A DNA stretch of 64,000 bases from Callorhinus ursinus (GCF_003265705.1 NW_020313157.1:682001-746000), one strand, 5' to 3'; counted from the first letter of the stretch, positions 33,890 through 44,317 are shown. Notes: generated by a model not told the origin, from the letters alone. Numbers and translations: made by a program.

Positions 33890-33975
33890 AAAATCTCTGT
33901 GGGTGGAAACTAACAAACTGAATTTGGAGCAAAACACTTAAGGGATTCTATGCACATTAATGTTTGAGAAAGGAC
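33890..33975 (+). repeat. hAT MER5-like fragment
   Basis: GATTGAATCAAAATCTCTGT, GGGTGGAAACTAACAAAC and TATGCACATTAATGTTTGAG, followed by AAAGG, match the right half of a MER5-type element. Confidence 0.55.
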
Positions 33976-34177
33976 AGATGATGACAATTACCTGGGGAGC
34001 TAATTTTACAATTTCAGATGTCCCTTTATTTGTGCCAATCACTGTGCTAAAACCTCCAGGAAACTTTAAGCTCCCTAACATGCAGATGACATCTTACTCA
34101 CGGACATATCCCTGGCATCCTATTGCCCGCATGTGCAGGTGTATGTACCTTACTAAATGTTTGCGAAGCTGATTGAA

Positions 34178-34308
34178 GAAATACAGATGGCCAAAACCCA
34201 CCCTTGGTCTAATGAATTAGAATATCTGGGCACAGAGCCTTGGAATTTGCAATCAATGAGCACCTCAGTAATTCTCATTCACAATAAATTGTGAGAACCA
34301 CTTTTCTC
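34178..34308 (+). repeat. hAT MER5-like fragment
   Basis: AAACCCACCCTTGGTCTAAT, GAATTAGAATATCTGGGCAC, TGGAATTTGCAATCAATGAG, GTAATTCTCATTCACAAT and TTGTGAGAACCACTTTT match the right part of MER5A/B. Confidence 0.65.
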
Positions 34309-34369
34309 ATCTATGCGATACACTATGAAAAACGAGAGCCTTATATTATCAAAACTCATTTCCAAGTAG

Positions 34370-34525
34370 GTATAAGCATGATTTTCCATTTTCAAAGCTC
34401 TTTGGTGTACATTCATATCCTGGATCTTCATAAGTAGGTTGGGCTGGAATTACCCTGAGATGCACATACAAGATTAGCAGGCTTAAATAACTTGTCCCAG
34501 GTCACACCCACAACTGTAGGATGAT
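34370..34525 (-). repeat. MIR fragment (minus)
   Basis: TTTTCCATTTTCAAAGCTCT, a GGAATTACCCTGAGATGC segment and AATAACTTGTCCCAGGTCAC match the MIR reverse complement. Confidence 0.6.
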
Positions 34526-34639
34526 ATATTGACTTAGTAAATCTGGGTAACTTGTATGGGACAGAGTGTTGTCTTTCTATATAACTACTATCAGAATTTT
34601 TTAAAAAGGCTAGCCCAGGGATTCCAAAATTGAGAGTTC

Positions 34640-34790
34640 CAGTCCCATTTATTTATTCAACTAATGTTTACTGGACACCTACTATGTGCCAGGCACTTTG
34701 TTAGTTATTAGGAATACATTTTGAGCCAAAAGCATATGGTCTCTGCCCTCCTGAAGTTTAAATTCTAATACAGAAGAATTAAACAATGCT
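34640..34790 (-). repeat. L2 LINE 3' end (minus)
   Basis: TTTATTTATTCAACTAATGT, TTACTGGACACCTACTATGT, GCCAGGCACTTTGTTAG and TCTCTGCCCTCCTGAAGTTT are the classic reverse L2 tail. Confidence 0.85.
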
Positions 34791-34858
34791 TTCCATAGAG
34801 GTTGCAGATATGTCACCAACTTGCCCTTGCCTTTTGGCTTTTTTATAGTGCATTTTTA

Positions 34859-35047
34859 TTTATGTATTTATTTGAGAGAGAGAGTGAGCGAGCTCAGGGA
34901 GGGGCAGAGGGATAGAGAGAGAGAAACTAGCAAACTGCTCACTGAACTTAGAGCCCAATGCAGGACTCAATCTCATGACCCTGAAATTATGACCTGAGCT
35001 GAAAGCAAGAGTCAGACACTTAACCAACTGCACCACCCAGGCGCCCC
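34859..35047 (-). mobile_element. Can-SINE, minus, older copy with TSD
   Basis: On the minus strand: GGGGCGCCTGGGTGGTGCAG head, a B-box region read here as TCAATCTCATGACC, a diverged core and a TA-rich tail. Target duplication TATAGTGCATTTTTA (34844-34858) against TATAGTACATTTTTA (35048-35062), one mismatch. The A-box differs from younger copies (GGTGCAG for GGCTCAG). Confidence 0.93.
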
Positions 35048-35097
35048 TATAGTACATTTTTAAATACCTAAAAAATGTAACCAGTTACGTAGTCAGT

Positions 35098-35166
35098 TTT
35101 ATCTTTTTTTTTCTAATCACATTTTCTGGCTTTATCTTTTTTTTTTTTTCTAATCACATTTTCTGG
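35098..35166. repeat. tandem duplication, two units of about 33-36 bp
   Basis: The unit TTTATC-T(n)-CTAATCACATTTTCTGGC occurs twice in direct succession (35098-35130 and 35131-35166). The copies differ only in T-run length. Confidence 0.93.
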
Positions 35167-35834
35167 CTTGAATTTCATTCTCTAAAGGATTCATGACAAC
35201 ATGAGGTTATACAAAGATTGTAAAAGATTCAAGAAAGTCAGTCAACATTCCTAGCTGCTGTGGTCTCACTTCCCATTTAATCCTCAACCTCTGCTAATTC
35301 AGATGTCCTTTTTTTCATTTCCTGGTTGAGCAGCCACCTCTTTACCTTCCACAACTAGAGGCTAGTTTCTAGAAGGTGTCTTCCCATTGGCCCTTCCCTG
35401 AACTTCCATCTCTTGGTTTTCATCAGTGCCTCTGTCCTGGGTGGGTTCTGTCACTTTGTGCCTTTATTCTCAAACCATTCTGCAGAGCTAACTTCTGCCT
35501 ACCTCTTAAAGGGTGGTAATTTTCTGGAACTGCACCTTCTTTTGTTCTTATACTTGATATCCACCCATGTACTACGTGTAAGTGAATGAGCAGCTCATAA
35601 ATCAGTTTAAGCATTGCTATGCAGTAATTAAAGAAAATATTGATTGATATGTACCCATATGGGGGGAAGTCCTAATTACTCTGTTAAATGATAAGAACAA
35701 ATTGTAAATCATTATATACTATATGATGCTGTTTTTATTAAAAAAATTAAATGACCTTCAATAGATGATAGATACATATGCACAATGGACATATATAATC
35801 ATATACATACAGGCATTTCATAGACAAATTATCT

Positions 35835-36168
35835 AGTTCTAAGGTGCCCAAAAGAAATATCCTGTAAGCAACATATGCAATTCTAAATTTTCTAGTAGCC
35901 ACGTTCAAAAGGTAAAAAGAAAATAAAATAGGTAACTTTAATAGTATATTAAATTTAGCCAAATGTCATTTCAACATGAAATCAATTTATAAAAAGAAAA
36001 TGTCAATGAACTATTTACCTTCTTTATGGTACAAAGTCTTAGAAATCCAGTGTGTATATTATGATACTTGCTCAATTGTGACATGAGGCTAATAGCCTCC
36101 ACATTAGACGAGATTATAGAACATTTGCATCAGCACAGAAAATTCTATTGGATAGCACTAGTCTGTAG
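35835..36168. mobile_element. MER1-group hAT DNA transposon
   Basis: The left end has AAGGTGCCCAAAAGAAATAT and the right end ATTCTATTGGATAGCACTAG, decayed copies of the 'GTGCTGTCCAATAGAAATAT' terminal repeat. Inside are ATGCAATTCTAAATTTTCTA, GTAGCCACGTTCAAAAGGTA, CATTTCAACATGAAATCAAT and CTTAGAAATCCAGTGTGTAT in family order. Nearly full length and non-coding. Confidence 0.75.
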
Positions 36169-36306
36169 GGCTTTGGTGAGAAGAGAAAGTCCTCTCACCA
36201 GAGAAACAAGCAGGAAAATATAAGTTTATTTCCCAAAACTTAGGGGGAGATCTACTGTTAGGGCAACATGAACTCTTTGGGCTGTTTTTGTTAGAAATCT
36301 GTGTTC

Positions 36307-36501
36307 GTGGGCACCTGGGTGGCTCAGTCGTTAAGCGTCTGCCTTTGGCTCAGGTCACGATCCCAGGGACCTGGGCTCGAGCCTTGCATCGGGCTCCCTG
36401 CTCCGCGGGAAGCCTGCTTCTCCCTCCCCCACTACCCCTGCTTGTGTTCCCTCTCTCGCTGTGTCTCTCTCTGTCAAATAAATAAAATCTTAAAAAAAAA
36501 A
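36307..36501 (+). mobile_element. Can-SINE, plus, perfect TSD
   Basis: GGGCACCTGGGTGGCTCAGT, CAGGTCACGATCCCAGGGAC, GGGCTCGAGCCTTGC B-box, GGGCTCCCTGCTCCGCGGGA, CT-rich block, AAATAAATAAAATCTT and poly(A). Perfect 14-bp target duplication AGAAATCTGTGTTC at 36293-36306 and 36502-36515. Confidence 0.97.
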
Positions 36502-36564
36502 AGAAATCTGTGTTCTTTCTTAGATACTGTATTCTTACTGCTCTAACAACATGTAGACCGTAAC

Positions 36565-36584
36565 AAAAAAAAAAAAAAAAAAAA
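36565..36584 (+). repeat. A20 homopolymer
   Basis: Twenty consecutive A. It has no SINE or L1 body directly upstream that would explain it as a tail other than the nearby Can-SINE. Confidence 0.9.
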
Positions 36585-36589
36585 GAATC

Positions 36590-36768
36590 TTTGGACTAAC
36601 ATTTGATTCTTGGTTTCACCATTTACTGGCTGTGAGATTTAGGGTAAGTATAGCCTCTCTATACCTTTTTTTTTTTTTTTTTAACTAGTAGTATGGCCAT
36701 TAGGAGGATTATTTAAGATCATGCATGGACAGAGTGTATAGCTGGTGCTTAGTAAGTTCAAGTTTACT
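36590..36768 (+). repeat. MIR SINE (plus) with a T17 insertion
   Basis: GATTCTTGGTTTCACCATTT, ACTGGCTGTGAGATTTAGGG, AGCCTCTCTATACC and GGTGCTTAGTAAGTTCAAG are MIR landmarks. A T17 run at 36666-36682 replaces the 'CAGTTTCCTCAT' core. Confidence 0.75.
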
Positions 36769-37084
36769 TTGGGGTCTCTTTCTAGGCACCATAAGTATTT
36801 CAGTTCTGACCTGGATAAAATGTGATTAGTGTGAGCTACCCTCTCAGGAAAGCTGTATTTCTATGTTTCTTCTGTCATTTCATTGACCACATAGCCATCC
36901 CAGCCTCATGATAGTTACCCTTATCCTATTCCCTCTGTAGGCTACAGTAGAAGTAAGCACTTGTTTGGAAAGTACACTCCGTGTATTTGGATGAGCCTCT
37001 ATGAGCGAGTTCACATTTCTAGATCACAAACAGGAGGTTATATAGCTTCCAATCATGAGTAATATCTGGATGAAGCAGAAACTC

Positions 37085-37175
37085 CATCTATGAATGTGGT
37101 TGTACGTGGCTCCATGTACCGGTGTCCATGTGTACGTGCATGTATAGGTGTGCACGTGTGTGGGGGTGCCTGTGT
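37085..37175 (+). repeat. degenerate GT-rich tandem sequence
   Basis: Repeated GTACGTG, CCATGTGTACGTGCATGT and GCACGTGTGTGGGG words, a decayed TG/TACG microsatellite. Confidence 0.65.
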
Positions 37176-37194
37176 CTTAAAAGTTTTCTGTTAC

Positions 37195-37385
37195 TCTTCT
37201 GAGATCAGCTCAGTGGCTTGGGAAATAATGCGGCCCCAAATCAGAAACCATGGCAGTTACAAGACTTTGGGCAAATTTTTCACCCTCTCTTGTTCACTGC
37301 TTCCCTGGCTAAAAAAAAATCTGGGGCTGAACCAAATGATCCCTGAGATTCTTCCTCACATGAATATTCCATGATTCAATGAATC
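37195..37385 (+). repeat. MIR-family SINE, 3' portion (plus)
   Basis: GACTTTGGGCAAATTTTTCA, a TCTGGGGCTGAACCAAATGA segment, TCCCTGAGATTCTTCCTCAC and TATTCCATGATTCAATGAAT match the MIR variant ending in 'GATGATCTCTAAGGTCCCTTCC'. Confidence 0.65.
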
Positions 37386-37964
37386 TGTGGGTAACAAGGG
37401 TCAAGGTTCTCATTCTTATTATCACGGGTAATCAAGAGTTGGCAAAACACTTCAGTCCTCTATCAAAATGCAGTTCTCTTAGTGAGCTCCTCATATTAGA
37501 CTTCCTACACCCACGCGAGACTTTGATAAATGGAAGCAGCTAATAGACAGCTTGGACAGTGCCCAAGAAGAGGGCCGACTCTCCACAAGGCTTCATTTGC
37601 AAGTTTCACACCACTTAGAATTGATTCACCAGCCCTGGAAAAAATAATAAATGGCATCCAAGAGGCATAAAATAAGTATGCAGAATGCAGGAGGGATGGG
37701 TAAGTGAGCAGCATTTGGGGGTAAATGCCTTTTCAGGTCCCTCCTTATTCTGAGATTCCAGGGTTCTGCTAGAGTGAGATTTAATAAATCATCAACCGAG
37801 AAGTGCAAAACACCCAAGCATCTGCCCTACAGCATATCCAGTTTTCTCAAACGTAAGCAGAGAAAAGCACAACCCGGTGGCATCCAGAAGATGATCCTCT
37901 TTATTGTCAGGAAAAGATACCCACAAAGAATTTAGAAAGAGGCAGGGAGGGAGGGACAGAATGA

Positions 37965-38112
37965 TCAAATACGGTAAAATATTAAAAATTGGTGATTCTG
38001 GTAGGAATATATAGGCGCTATTGTACTGGACTCGTACATTACCATAAGTTTAGCATTGGTCAGAATAAAAAGTTAGAAAATGTTTCAAATTTTCGAAAAA
38101 AATAAATAAAAT
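37965..38112 (+). repeat. L1M-type or related LINE 3' end
   Basis: GTAAAATATTAAAAATTGGT, GATTCTGGTAGGAATATATA, TATTGTACTGGACTCG and TTCAAATTTTCGAAAAAAAT match a common old 'GCAAAATGTTAACAATTGG ... CAAAATAAAAAG' LINE 3' end. Confidence 0.55.
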
Positions 38113-38164
38113 TTTAAAAATCAGAACTAAGTACAGCCTTTAAAGTGAGTTCCTACAAGGCATT

Positions 38165-38415
38165 CTTTTACTTTTAAATATTTATTTATATATTTGAGAG
38201 AGCACGTGAGCGGGAGGAGGGGCAGAGGAGGAGGAGGAGAGACAGAATCTCCAGCAGACTCCCCACTGAGCACGGAACCCAATGCAGGGCTTGACATGGG
38301 GCTCAATCTCACAACCCTGAGATCACGACCCTGAGATTATGACCCGAACCGAGATCAAGACCTGAACTGAGATCAAGAGTTGGATGCTTAACCAACTAAG
38401 CCACCCAGGTGCCCC
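38165..38415 (-). mobile_element. Can-SINE, minus, enlarged by internal tandem duplications
   Basis: It is about 250 bases rather than about 195. Two direct tandem duplications lie in the B-box region: a 14-mer (38315-38328 and 38329-38342) and an 18-mer (38343-38360 and 38361-38378). The head is GGCACCTGGGTGGCTTAG and the tail TA-rich. A short 7-bp duplication AGGCATT (38158-38164, 38416-38422) flanks it. The next SINEs lie 20 bases downstream. Confidence 0.93.
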
Positions 38416-38436
38416 AGGCATTAAAAAAAAAAGAAG

Positions 38437-38628
38437 GGCGCCTGGGTGGCTCAGTTGGTTAAGCAACTGCCTTCGGCTCAGGTCATGATCCTGGAGTCCC
38501 TGGATCGAGTCCCGCATCAGGCTCCCTGCTCGGCAGGGAGTCTGCTTCTCCCTCTGACCCTCCCCCCATCTCATATGCTTTCTCTCTCTCTCTCAAATAA
38601 ATAAATACAATCTTAAAAAAAAAAAAAA
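38437..38628 (+). mobile_element. Can-SINE, plus, first of a back-to-back pair
   Basis: GGCGCCTGGGTGGCTCAGTT, GGTCATGATCCTGGAGTCCC, a GGATCGAGTCCC B-box, GCTCCCTGCTCGGCAGGGAG, a short CT block and an A tail. AAGAAGGG occurs at 38431-38438 and again at 38627-38634, right before the next SINE. Confidence 0.96.
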
Positions 38629-38634
38629 GAAGGG

Positions 38635-38827
38635 GGCGCCTGGGTGGCTCAGTTGGTTAAGCGACTGCCTTCGGCTAGGGTCATGATCCTGGAGTCCCGG
38701 GATCGAGTCCCACATCGGGCTCCCTGCTCAGCGGGGAGTCTGCTTCTCCCTCTGACCCTCTTCCCTCTCGTGCTCTCTATCTCTCATTCTCTCTCTCAAA
38801 TAAATAAATAAAATCTTAAAAAAAAAA
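38635..38827 (+). mobile_element. Can-SINE, plus, second of a back-to-back pair
   Basis: GGCGCCTGGGTGGCTCAGTT, a GGTCATGATCCTGGAGTCCC segment, CGGGATCGAGTCCCACATCG, GGGCTCCCTGCTCAGCGGGG, AAATAAATAAATAAAATCTT and poly(A). It differs from its neighbour at several positions, so it is a separate insertion rather than a local copy. A short (AAG)n run follows (38828-38841). Confidence 0.96.
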
Positions 38828-39084
38828 GAAGAAGAAGAAGATTTCTTTGGTCCAGTGAGTTTGGAAACTGGTTCATTCTATACCATCCTGCTAGGGATTT
38901 ATGATTCACATTCATTTTGTATTAAAGGTATTGAGAAAAAACCTTGCAAATACCTGAGGTATTTGCAAACAAATCTGTTTACTCTTTTTCATCCAACATA
39001 TCTTACACTTATTTTAAAACCATGGAACTGTGTGTGTGCATGTGTGTAGTAGTATCTATCAACCTATCACGGAATTAATGTTTC

Positions 39085-39160
39085 AGGAACACATACTGGT
39101 TCACTTTCTGATTCACTTATTTACTTCTAATTGAGTGTTTACTACATGCCAGACAAGAAA
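39085..39160 (-). repeat. L2 3' fragment (minus)
   Basis: TTCACTTATTTACTTCTAAT, TGAGTGTTTACTACATGCCA and GACAAG, then an A-run, match the reverse L2 tail. Confidence 0.55.
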
Positions 39161-39164
39161 AAAA

Positions 39165-40345
39165 AAAAAACAACAAAACAAAACACCATAATAAGAAGAT
39201 ATATCCTCTACTCATAAGTAGCACAAAGCCCAGAAAAAGGAGAGGCAAGAGAAAAAAAGAGGATTAAAATAGAAGAAGATTATGTGTTCAAAACCACACA
39301 CGAGTGCAGGGGTAAGAAATGAATCTAGAATCTGTGCCTAATAGAAGATATTAGCAGTAACCTACCCTAACAGGAACCTGGAAAATTCTTAGGTCTAGAG
39401 AAGGAAAACTCAAAGAAAATCATCCAAAGCTGGACAGATCCAGCTTTGTTCGGAAAATAGATCATCATATCACTATGGATATTTTCCCCTGAATTTTTCA
39501 AGAACTGCCCCCCTCCAATTTCAATTTTCCTCAAAACATATTTATAGGTGAAGAAGAAGAAGAGATAATGAAGCAGATTCACCAGAAAGCCTTGACATCC
39601 TGTCCAGCATGGATAGTCCATGATTCAATGACCCTGATGTTTGGTGACATGCTGTACCACTCTCGATTTAGTGACTAAGACTGAGGATGCTTTAGGGTGC
39701 AAGGAACACAACCTGGCTAGCAGTGGCTTCATCTGTAAGGGCAGCTATTGTTTGCTTGACTAGAAGTCTGGGAGGAGATGGTGACAAGCTGGTTTGGTGG
39801 CTCAGCAGTGGCAGCAGGACCCAGGCTTTTTCACACACTCCCAAGTGACATAAATACCCTCATAAGCTCCACTGTACAGAGGATGGAGCTCGCCAAAGTT
39901 GTCCACATAAAGGAGGAGGCAGGACGTTAAACCCAGGCAGTCAAACTGCAGAGACATACGTGATACCTGTGACACGTACTGCCATTCAAGCAGTCACACA
40001 ACTTGGCTGACACTCAGCAGCACAACCGGACCTCCCGGCCTGATGTCCTTCTCCGGGCGTCACCACCCTTTACCCTGTCATGGCGTACGGGACCACACAA
40101 CTCCACGCCTATGAATGCGACACTGTTTTCCCAGGATCCCCCAGACCTCGCTTCTGCCCTCAAGAGATTTATAATTAAGCCTGCAAAAAATTAAGAAATT
40201 AATATAAAAGTTGCCATGTTGCCAATGCTTTTATTATACTTTAATTTACTAGAAACATTTTCACACCACCCCTGGGGAGTAAGTGCAATACAAAATTGCT
40301 TACATCGCTCTTAAAAGCTGAAGTAAGCATTTCCTTTTCATCTTC
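39165..40345. other. non-coding interval, one possible unnamed old repeat
   Basis: The stretch 39670-39960 (GGTGCAAGGAACACAACCTG..., GACTAGAAGTCTGGGAGGAG..., TGGTGGCTCAGCAGTGG) resembles a common ancient repeat with 'CAAGTAACAGAAACCCAAC...' but I cannot name it. The rest shows nothing. Confidence 0.35.
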
Positions 40346-40352
40346 TATAATC

Positions 40353-40399
<47 letters not shown>
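40353..40399 (+). repeat. (CTAT)n microsatellite, about 11-12 units
   Basis: Uninterrupted CTAT (GATA on the minus strand) units over about 47 bases, a likely polymorphic STR. Confidence 0.97.
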
Positions 40400-40694
40400 A
40401 GCTGGCAAGCCTGTAGACCAGGAGCAGCAAATAGATAATTATATCACTCTAGATATTTCTCCCCCTGGCTTTTGCGAGGATTCCCCCTCATAACTCTCCA
40501 CTTTCCTCATAATTTATTTACAGGTAAAGAAGTGATGAACTAAATTCATTGGACAGACAACCGTGTATCGATCTAATTAAGTTACTAGTGACTCCAAGGA
40601 GCCGTGCAATCACCAACGGGATAAAGCAGGTCACGGGGCCAGAGGAGGGGGAGAGGAGAGCAGGGGTGCCTGCCTGCTGCGCCCAGCCCTCTAG

Positions 40695-40940
40695 GAAACT
40701 GCAAAGGGAAGCGCTGAGGGTCTGGGGGCAGGAAAACCACAGTCCAGGTCCCAGCACGGCCACTTCCTGGCAGTGTGGCGTCAGGCAAGTTACAGAAATG
40801 CTCCGAGCCTCGGTCTTCACGTGTTTCAAAAGTGGGAATACTGGAAAATCTACCTCTCTTGTTTATTGTGAATATCAAATGTGGCAATGTACGTGAAAAG
40901 GGGGCACTTCATTCAGCTCCTGGTGCAAAGCAAGGATGAT
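40695..40940 (+). repeat. MIR SINE (plus)
   Basis: A GTCCAGGTCCCAGCACGGCC segment, ACTTCCTGGCAGTGTGGCGT, CAGGCAAGTTACAGAAATGC, GAGCCTCGGTCTTCACGTGT and CAGCTCCTGGTGCAAAGC are in MIR order. It is unusually CpG-rich for a MIR. Confidence 0.8.
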
Positions 40941-41745
40941 ATCAGCTCATGATAACTCTGATCTGGAACTATTAACACAGAGAGTCATTCTGTGGAACAA
41001 CAGACTGGGGGCAAGGCCACCTCAGAGACCATTCTATCACTGAGCCTCGTTGACAAATGAGAAATAGACCATCGCAGTAAGAGGGGTTAAAAGATGAAGA
41101 TCAAGAGCCAAAATCCAAGCCCTGAAGCTGAAATTAGACTCAGTTTTCTTACTAATGGAATCGACAAAAATCAAAACTGCATGCTGGCAAGTGGTGATGA
41201 TGGGTTTCTATAAAGAGCAAAATGGGATAATGCATGTGAATGATCTTTGTTACCTGGAAAAGGCTTTTCAAACTGAAAGCAGCTAAACTTATCCCAGGGT
41301 CCTTGCTTTCTGGCTACAGAATGGTGCCCAAGGTTCTCAAACTGGGATGCCAGGTAATACCCAATCCAGTAAGACAAGCATGGACATCTCGCTGGATCAT
41401 TAATTTGGCTCAATGATCAGCACAGGAGCCCCCATTATGTTATATAAACCAACATGAGTATATAATGGGAAACAATGAAAGTTTTATACGGATTTGTAAG
41501 ATAGAATATGACGCTTCAAAGAAATTAAATGACATACCACTCGGGGTGTATGTATATTCTCTTCTGCCATTAAAGGGCTAACTTAACTGATCTCAGAATG
41601 CACTCAACATCATCACTGTTGAACATGTCCTTCCCACATGCCAATCTGCCCCATTTTAACTTCATTGTGCTCCCCAAATTCTCTGTGAGAGAGTTGGAAT
41701 CTTGGCCATGTCATTTTTCTTCCTTGAGAAGTATCAACACCTCTT

Positions 41746-41892
41746 TTTTTTTTAAGATTTTATTTATTCATTTGAGAGAGAGAGAGTACACGCAAGCAGG
41801 GGGAAGGGCAGAGGGAGAAGCCGACTCTCTGTTCAGGACCCCAGGATCATGACCTATGCCAAAGACAGACGCATAACCGACTGAGGCACCCC
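41746..41892 (-). mobile_element. Can-SINE, minus, internally deleted
   Basis: On the minus strand the head GGGGTGCCTCAGTCGG, the B-box region (seen as GACCCCAGGATCATGACC-type sequence) and the ATAAAATC tail remain, but the GGGCTCCCTGCTCAGC core is gone, leaving about 147 bases. Target duplication TCAACACCTCTT (41734-41745) against TCAACGTCTCTT (41893-41904), 10 of 12. Confidence 0.92.
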
Positions 41893-42256
41893 TCAACGTC
41901 TCTTGATAACTGAAATTCTTCAGCAAAAACTTGCCACCTCAAATTTATTAAAGCTTGTTTCAAAACTTTGTTTTGATTCCTGTGTCAAATGTCAGCTAGG
42001 AAAGCAGTTTCCTGGTCACAGGTAGCCACTGACCCAAGGAGTGCAAGTGAAGATTGAAGACTTCAAGAGTAAGAAGCAAACTTTGTGTTCTTCTTAATAT
42101 ACCTTTCTCTGTTTGAAAATGGCAAGTGAGCTTTCAGAGGAAAAAGAAAAGATTTTTAAAAAGAAAAGACATGACAAGTGGTTACATTCTAATAGGATTT
42201 CATATCGAACCAAAAAAAATTTAATAGCTAACATATATGGAAAAATTAATGTGCCA

Positions 42257-42283
42257 CATCACACACACACACGCACGCGCGCC
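42257..42283. repeat. (CA)n-(CG)n alternating tract
   Basis: CACACACACACACGCACGCGCGCC, alternating purine-pyrimidine ending in CG steps. Confidence 0.9.
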
Positions 42284-42339
42284 ACTTTTACACGTGAAAT
42301 AAAATTTTGCAATAACTTTTTAAGTTATCTCAGTTAGAA

Positions 42340-42770
42340 ATGCTTTTGGTTGTGAAAAATAGACATCCTGACTGCAGAGGCATCCAGGAATAAGGGATTA
42401 ATTTTCCCACATGACGTGGGTACCGAGGTAGCCTGTCCTGTCACTGAATCAGTGGCTGTATGACGTGAGAGCCAATGGGCCATGTGGTTGTAAATCGGTG
42501 GTACAGCCCATTAGGGCTCCATAAGAGATGAGAAAAAAGGGCAGGAAACGGACAGGCAGCAACACCTGGAGGTGCCCCCTTCCATGGAGAAATCCGAAGC
42601 TTCTGCAGACACCCCTAGCAAAATTCCAGTTGCTTCTCTTTGACTAAAACTTGTCACATGACCGCTTGGAGCTGCACACGAGGCTGGCAAAGCAAACACC
42701 TGGTTGGGGACACTTCCAGCCTCAGCAAATCTAGGGTGAGCAGGAGAAAATGGTGAAATCCTCACCAAGA
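42340..42770. repeat. old interspersed repeat, family unassigned
   Basis: AATGCTTTTGGTTGTGAAAA near the start and ATTCCAGTTGCTTCTCTTTG ... ACTTGTCACATGACCGCTTG near the end resemble the two ends of a common mammalian repeat ('GGCTTAAACAAG...' to 'GATTGGCTCTGATTGG...GGGTCACGTGCCC'). I cannot give its name. Confidence 0.35.
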
Positions 42771-42839
42771 TAATTTTGCCTTTCTGGAAAATGTCCATCC
42801 AATGTCACGATGAGTGATCAGAGCTCTCGGTACTTAACA

Positions 42840-43465
42840 AACATGAAGATGCCTTAAATGTTTATTGACTCATGTCCCGTTGAGCCGTGAGTTATTTCTG
42901 TGTCCCGTGGGGAGGTGGTGGGTTCCCTAAACTATAATAGAAAGTCACCCCCCTTCTACCCTGCCACAGTCCTGCTGTTTCCTCTTTCGTAAAAAGCATC
43001 ATAGTACCTGCTTGAAGGTATTGATTTTAATTAATCACAAGACACAGCCCCCTCAATCAATAAAAGGTACAGGGGGGAAGAACAGAAGCTGTAAATTACT
43101 GTTGCTTCTTCTCTTCAGAAAACTTTCCTTCCACTTGAATTCCATGGCTCCATTGTGCATGGATAGTGCTTAGCTTCAACTAATGTGTTCATAATTACAA
43201 TAATAGCTGCTCTCGATGGAATGCTATCACATCCCGGTGCTTAATCATACCATGCCTCATAGAATCCCATAATGTTTTTACTTATTTTACTGTATTTTAC
43301 TATTACTCAATTTCAAAGAGGGAGAAACTAAGATCAAGGATTAAATCACCTTTCAACGGTCCAAATGCTGCTCAGACCAGAGCCAAGCTTTGGATCCAAG
43401 TCTGCCTTTTGTTCCCACTTCATTTGAACCCATAATAATCATGTTGAGCATCTAAGCACGGTTTT
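42840..43465. other. non-coding, low-repeat
   Basis: The stretch 43080-43280 (GTGTTCATAATTACAATAATAGC...) is TAAT-rich and shows no repeat. Otherwise nothing. Confidence 0.35.
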
Positions 43466-43469
43466 ACAT

Positions 43470-43690
43470 TGATTCTGGATTCAAGCTCCAGAATCAGGCT
43501 GCTGGGGTTCAAATCCTGCTTCCAAACTCGGCCTGTGATTTACGGCATCCTACTTAAATTTCCAAAACTTCAGCTCCCACAGGCCCCAGAATTGGAGACA
43601 ATAAGAGCATGAGGGTGATGAGAAGATTAAAATAGATAATATGTGGGAAATACCTGGTAGCACCTAGAACAAAGACAAGACAGGAGGAAG
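43470..43690 (+). repeat. MIR SINE (plus)
   Basis: GCTCCAGAATCAGGCTGCTG, GGGTTCAAATCCTGCTTCC, GCCTGTGATTTACGGC, TGGAGACAATAAGAGCATG and ACCTGGTAGCACCTAGAAC follow MIR order. Confidence 0.85.
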
Positions 43691-43699
43691 GCACTATAT

Positions 43700-43862
43700 C
43701 CTCATGAGGGAGTTCCTTAATCCCTGTAAGCCTCAGCTTTCCCTTCTGTAAAATGGGGGCAATAATACAACCTACCTGCTATGAGAATTTAATGAGTGTA
43801 TGTGCATCCAGGGCTTATAACTGCTGTGGGCATATATCATGTGCTCACTAAGAGTCAGCTGT
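43700..43862 (+). repeat. MIR 3' half (plus)
   Basis: TAAGCCTCAGCTTTCCCTTC, TGTAAAATGGGGGCAATAAT, ACAACCTACCTGCTATGAGA and ATGTGCTCACTAAGAGTCAG are MIR core and tail. Two same-strand MIRs follow each other here. Confidence 0.85.
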
Positions 43863-43883
43863 CATCATCATCATCATCATCAT
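43863..43883 (+). repeat. (ATC)n microsatellite
   Basis: Seven ATC units at the end of the MIR tail, probably grown from the MIR 3' repeat. Confidence 0.92.
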
Positions 43884-44317
43884 GACATCTGTATGAGCAG
43901 CTACAGCAAATTTCAAAGACCAGTTGAAAACAGAGCATCAGGAAAAAAAATAATCCTTTTTTTTTTTTTTTTGCACGAAGTGAGACAGCTAGCACCACAA
44001 TGGAGACATTTAGAGCGTCCAGAAAGTACAAAGCAATGCACTCCAATGCCAGAAACTTGTTTATCCAGAAGCTTTTCAAACTGAAGCAGAGGGCACAGCC
44101 AAGCCTGGCTAATTAGCCGCACTGCCTTATGCCATGGGGCCCAAGGCATTGCGCCTGGCTGTTGTGTTGGGGGCTGGAGCCTGCGAAGTCAGCTGTAATT
44201 GACACCCAGGAGCAGGGGCGTGGGGAAGGTTATGGGAGAGATGCACTCGGAGGAGCCAGGAAACAAAGACACAAGACAGTGAGAAGCGCCTTGCAAGGAA
44301 ATATTCTGCCACATTGC

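Noticed and set aside
38437..38520. tRNA-Lys gene
   Set aside because: The A- and B-box words belong to the Can-SINE head. The cloverleaf arms do not close and the body continues into the SINE core and A tail.
40353..40399. CRISPR-like array
   Set aside because: The tetranucleotide repeats here and at 52.2 kb have no unique spacers. The genome is mammalian.
43839..44084. Peptide with a run of seven His
   Set aside because: The His run is the translation of the (ATC)n microsatellite in a MIR tail.
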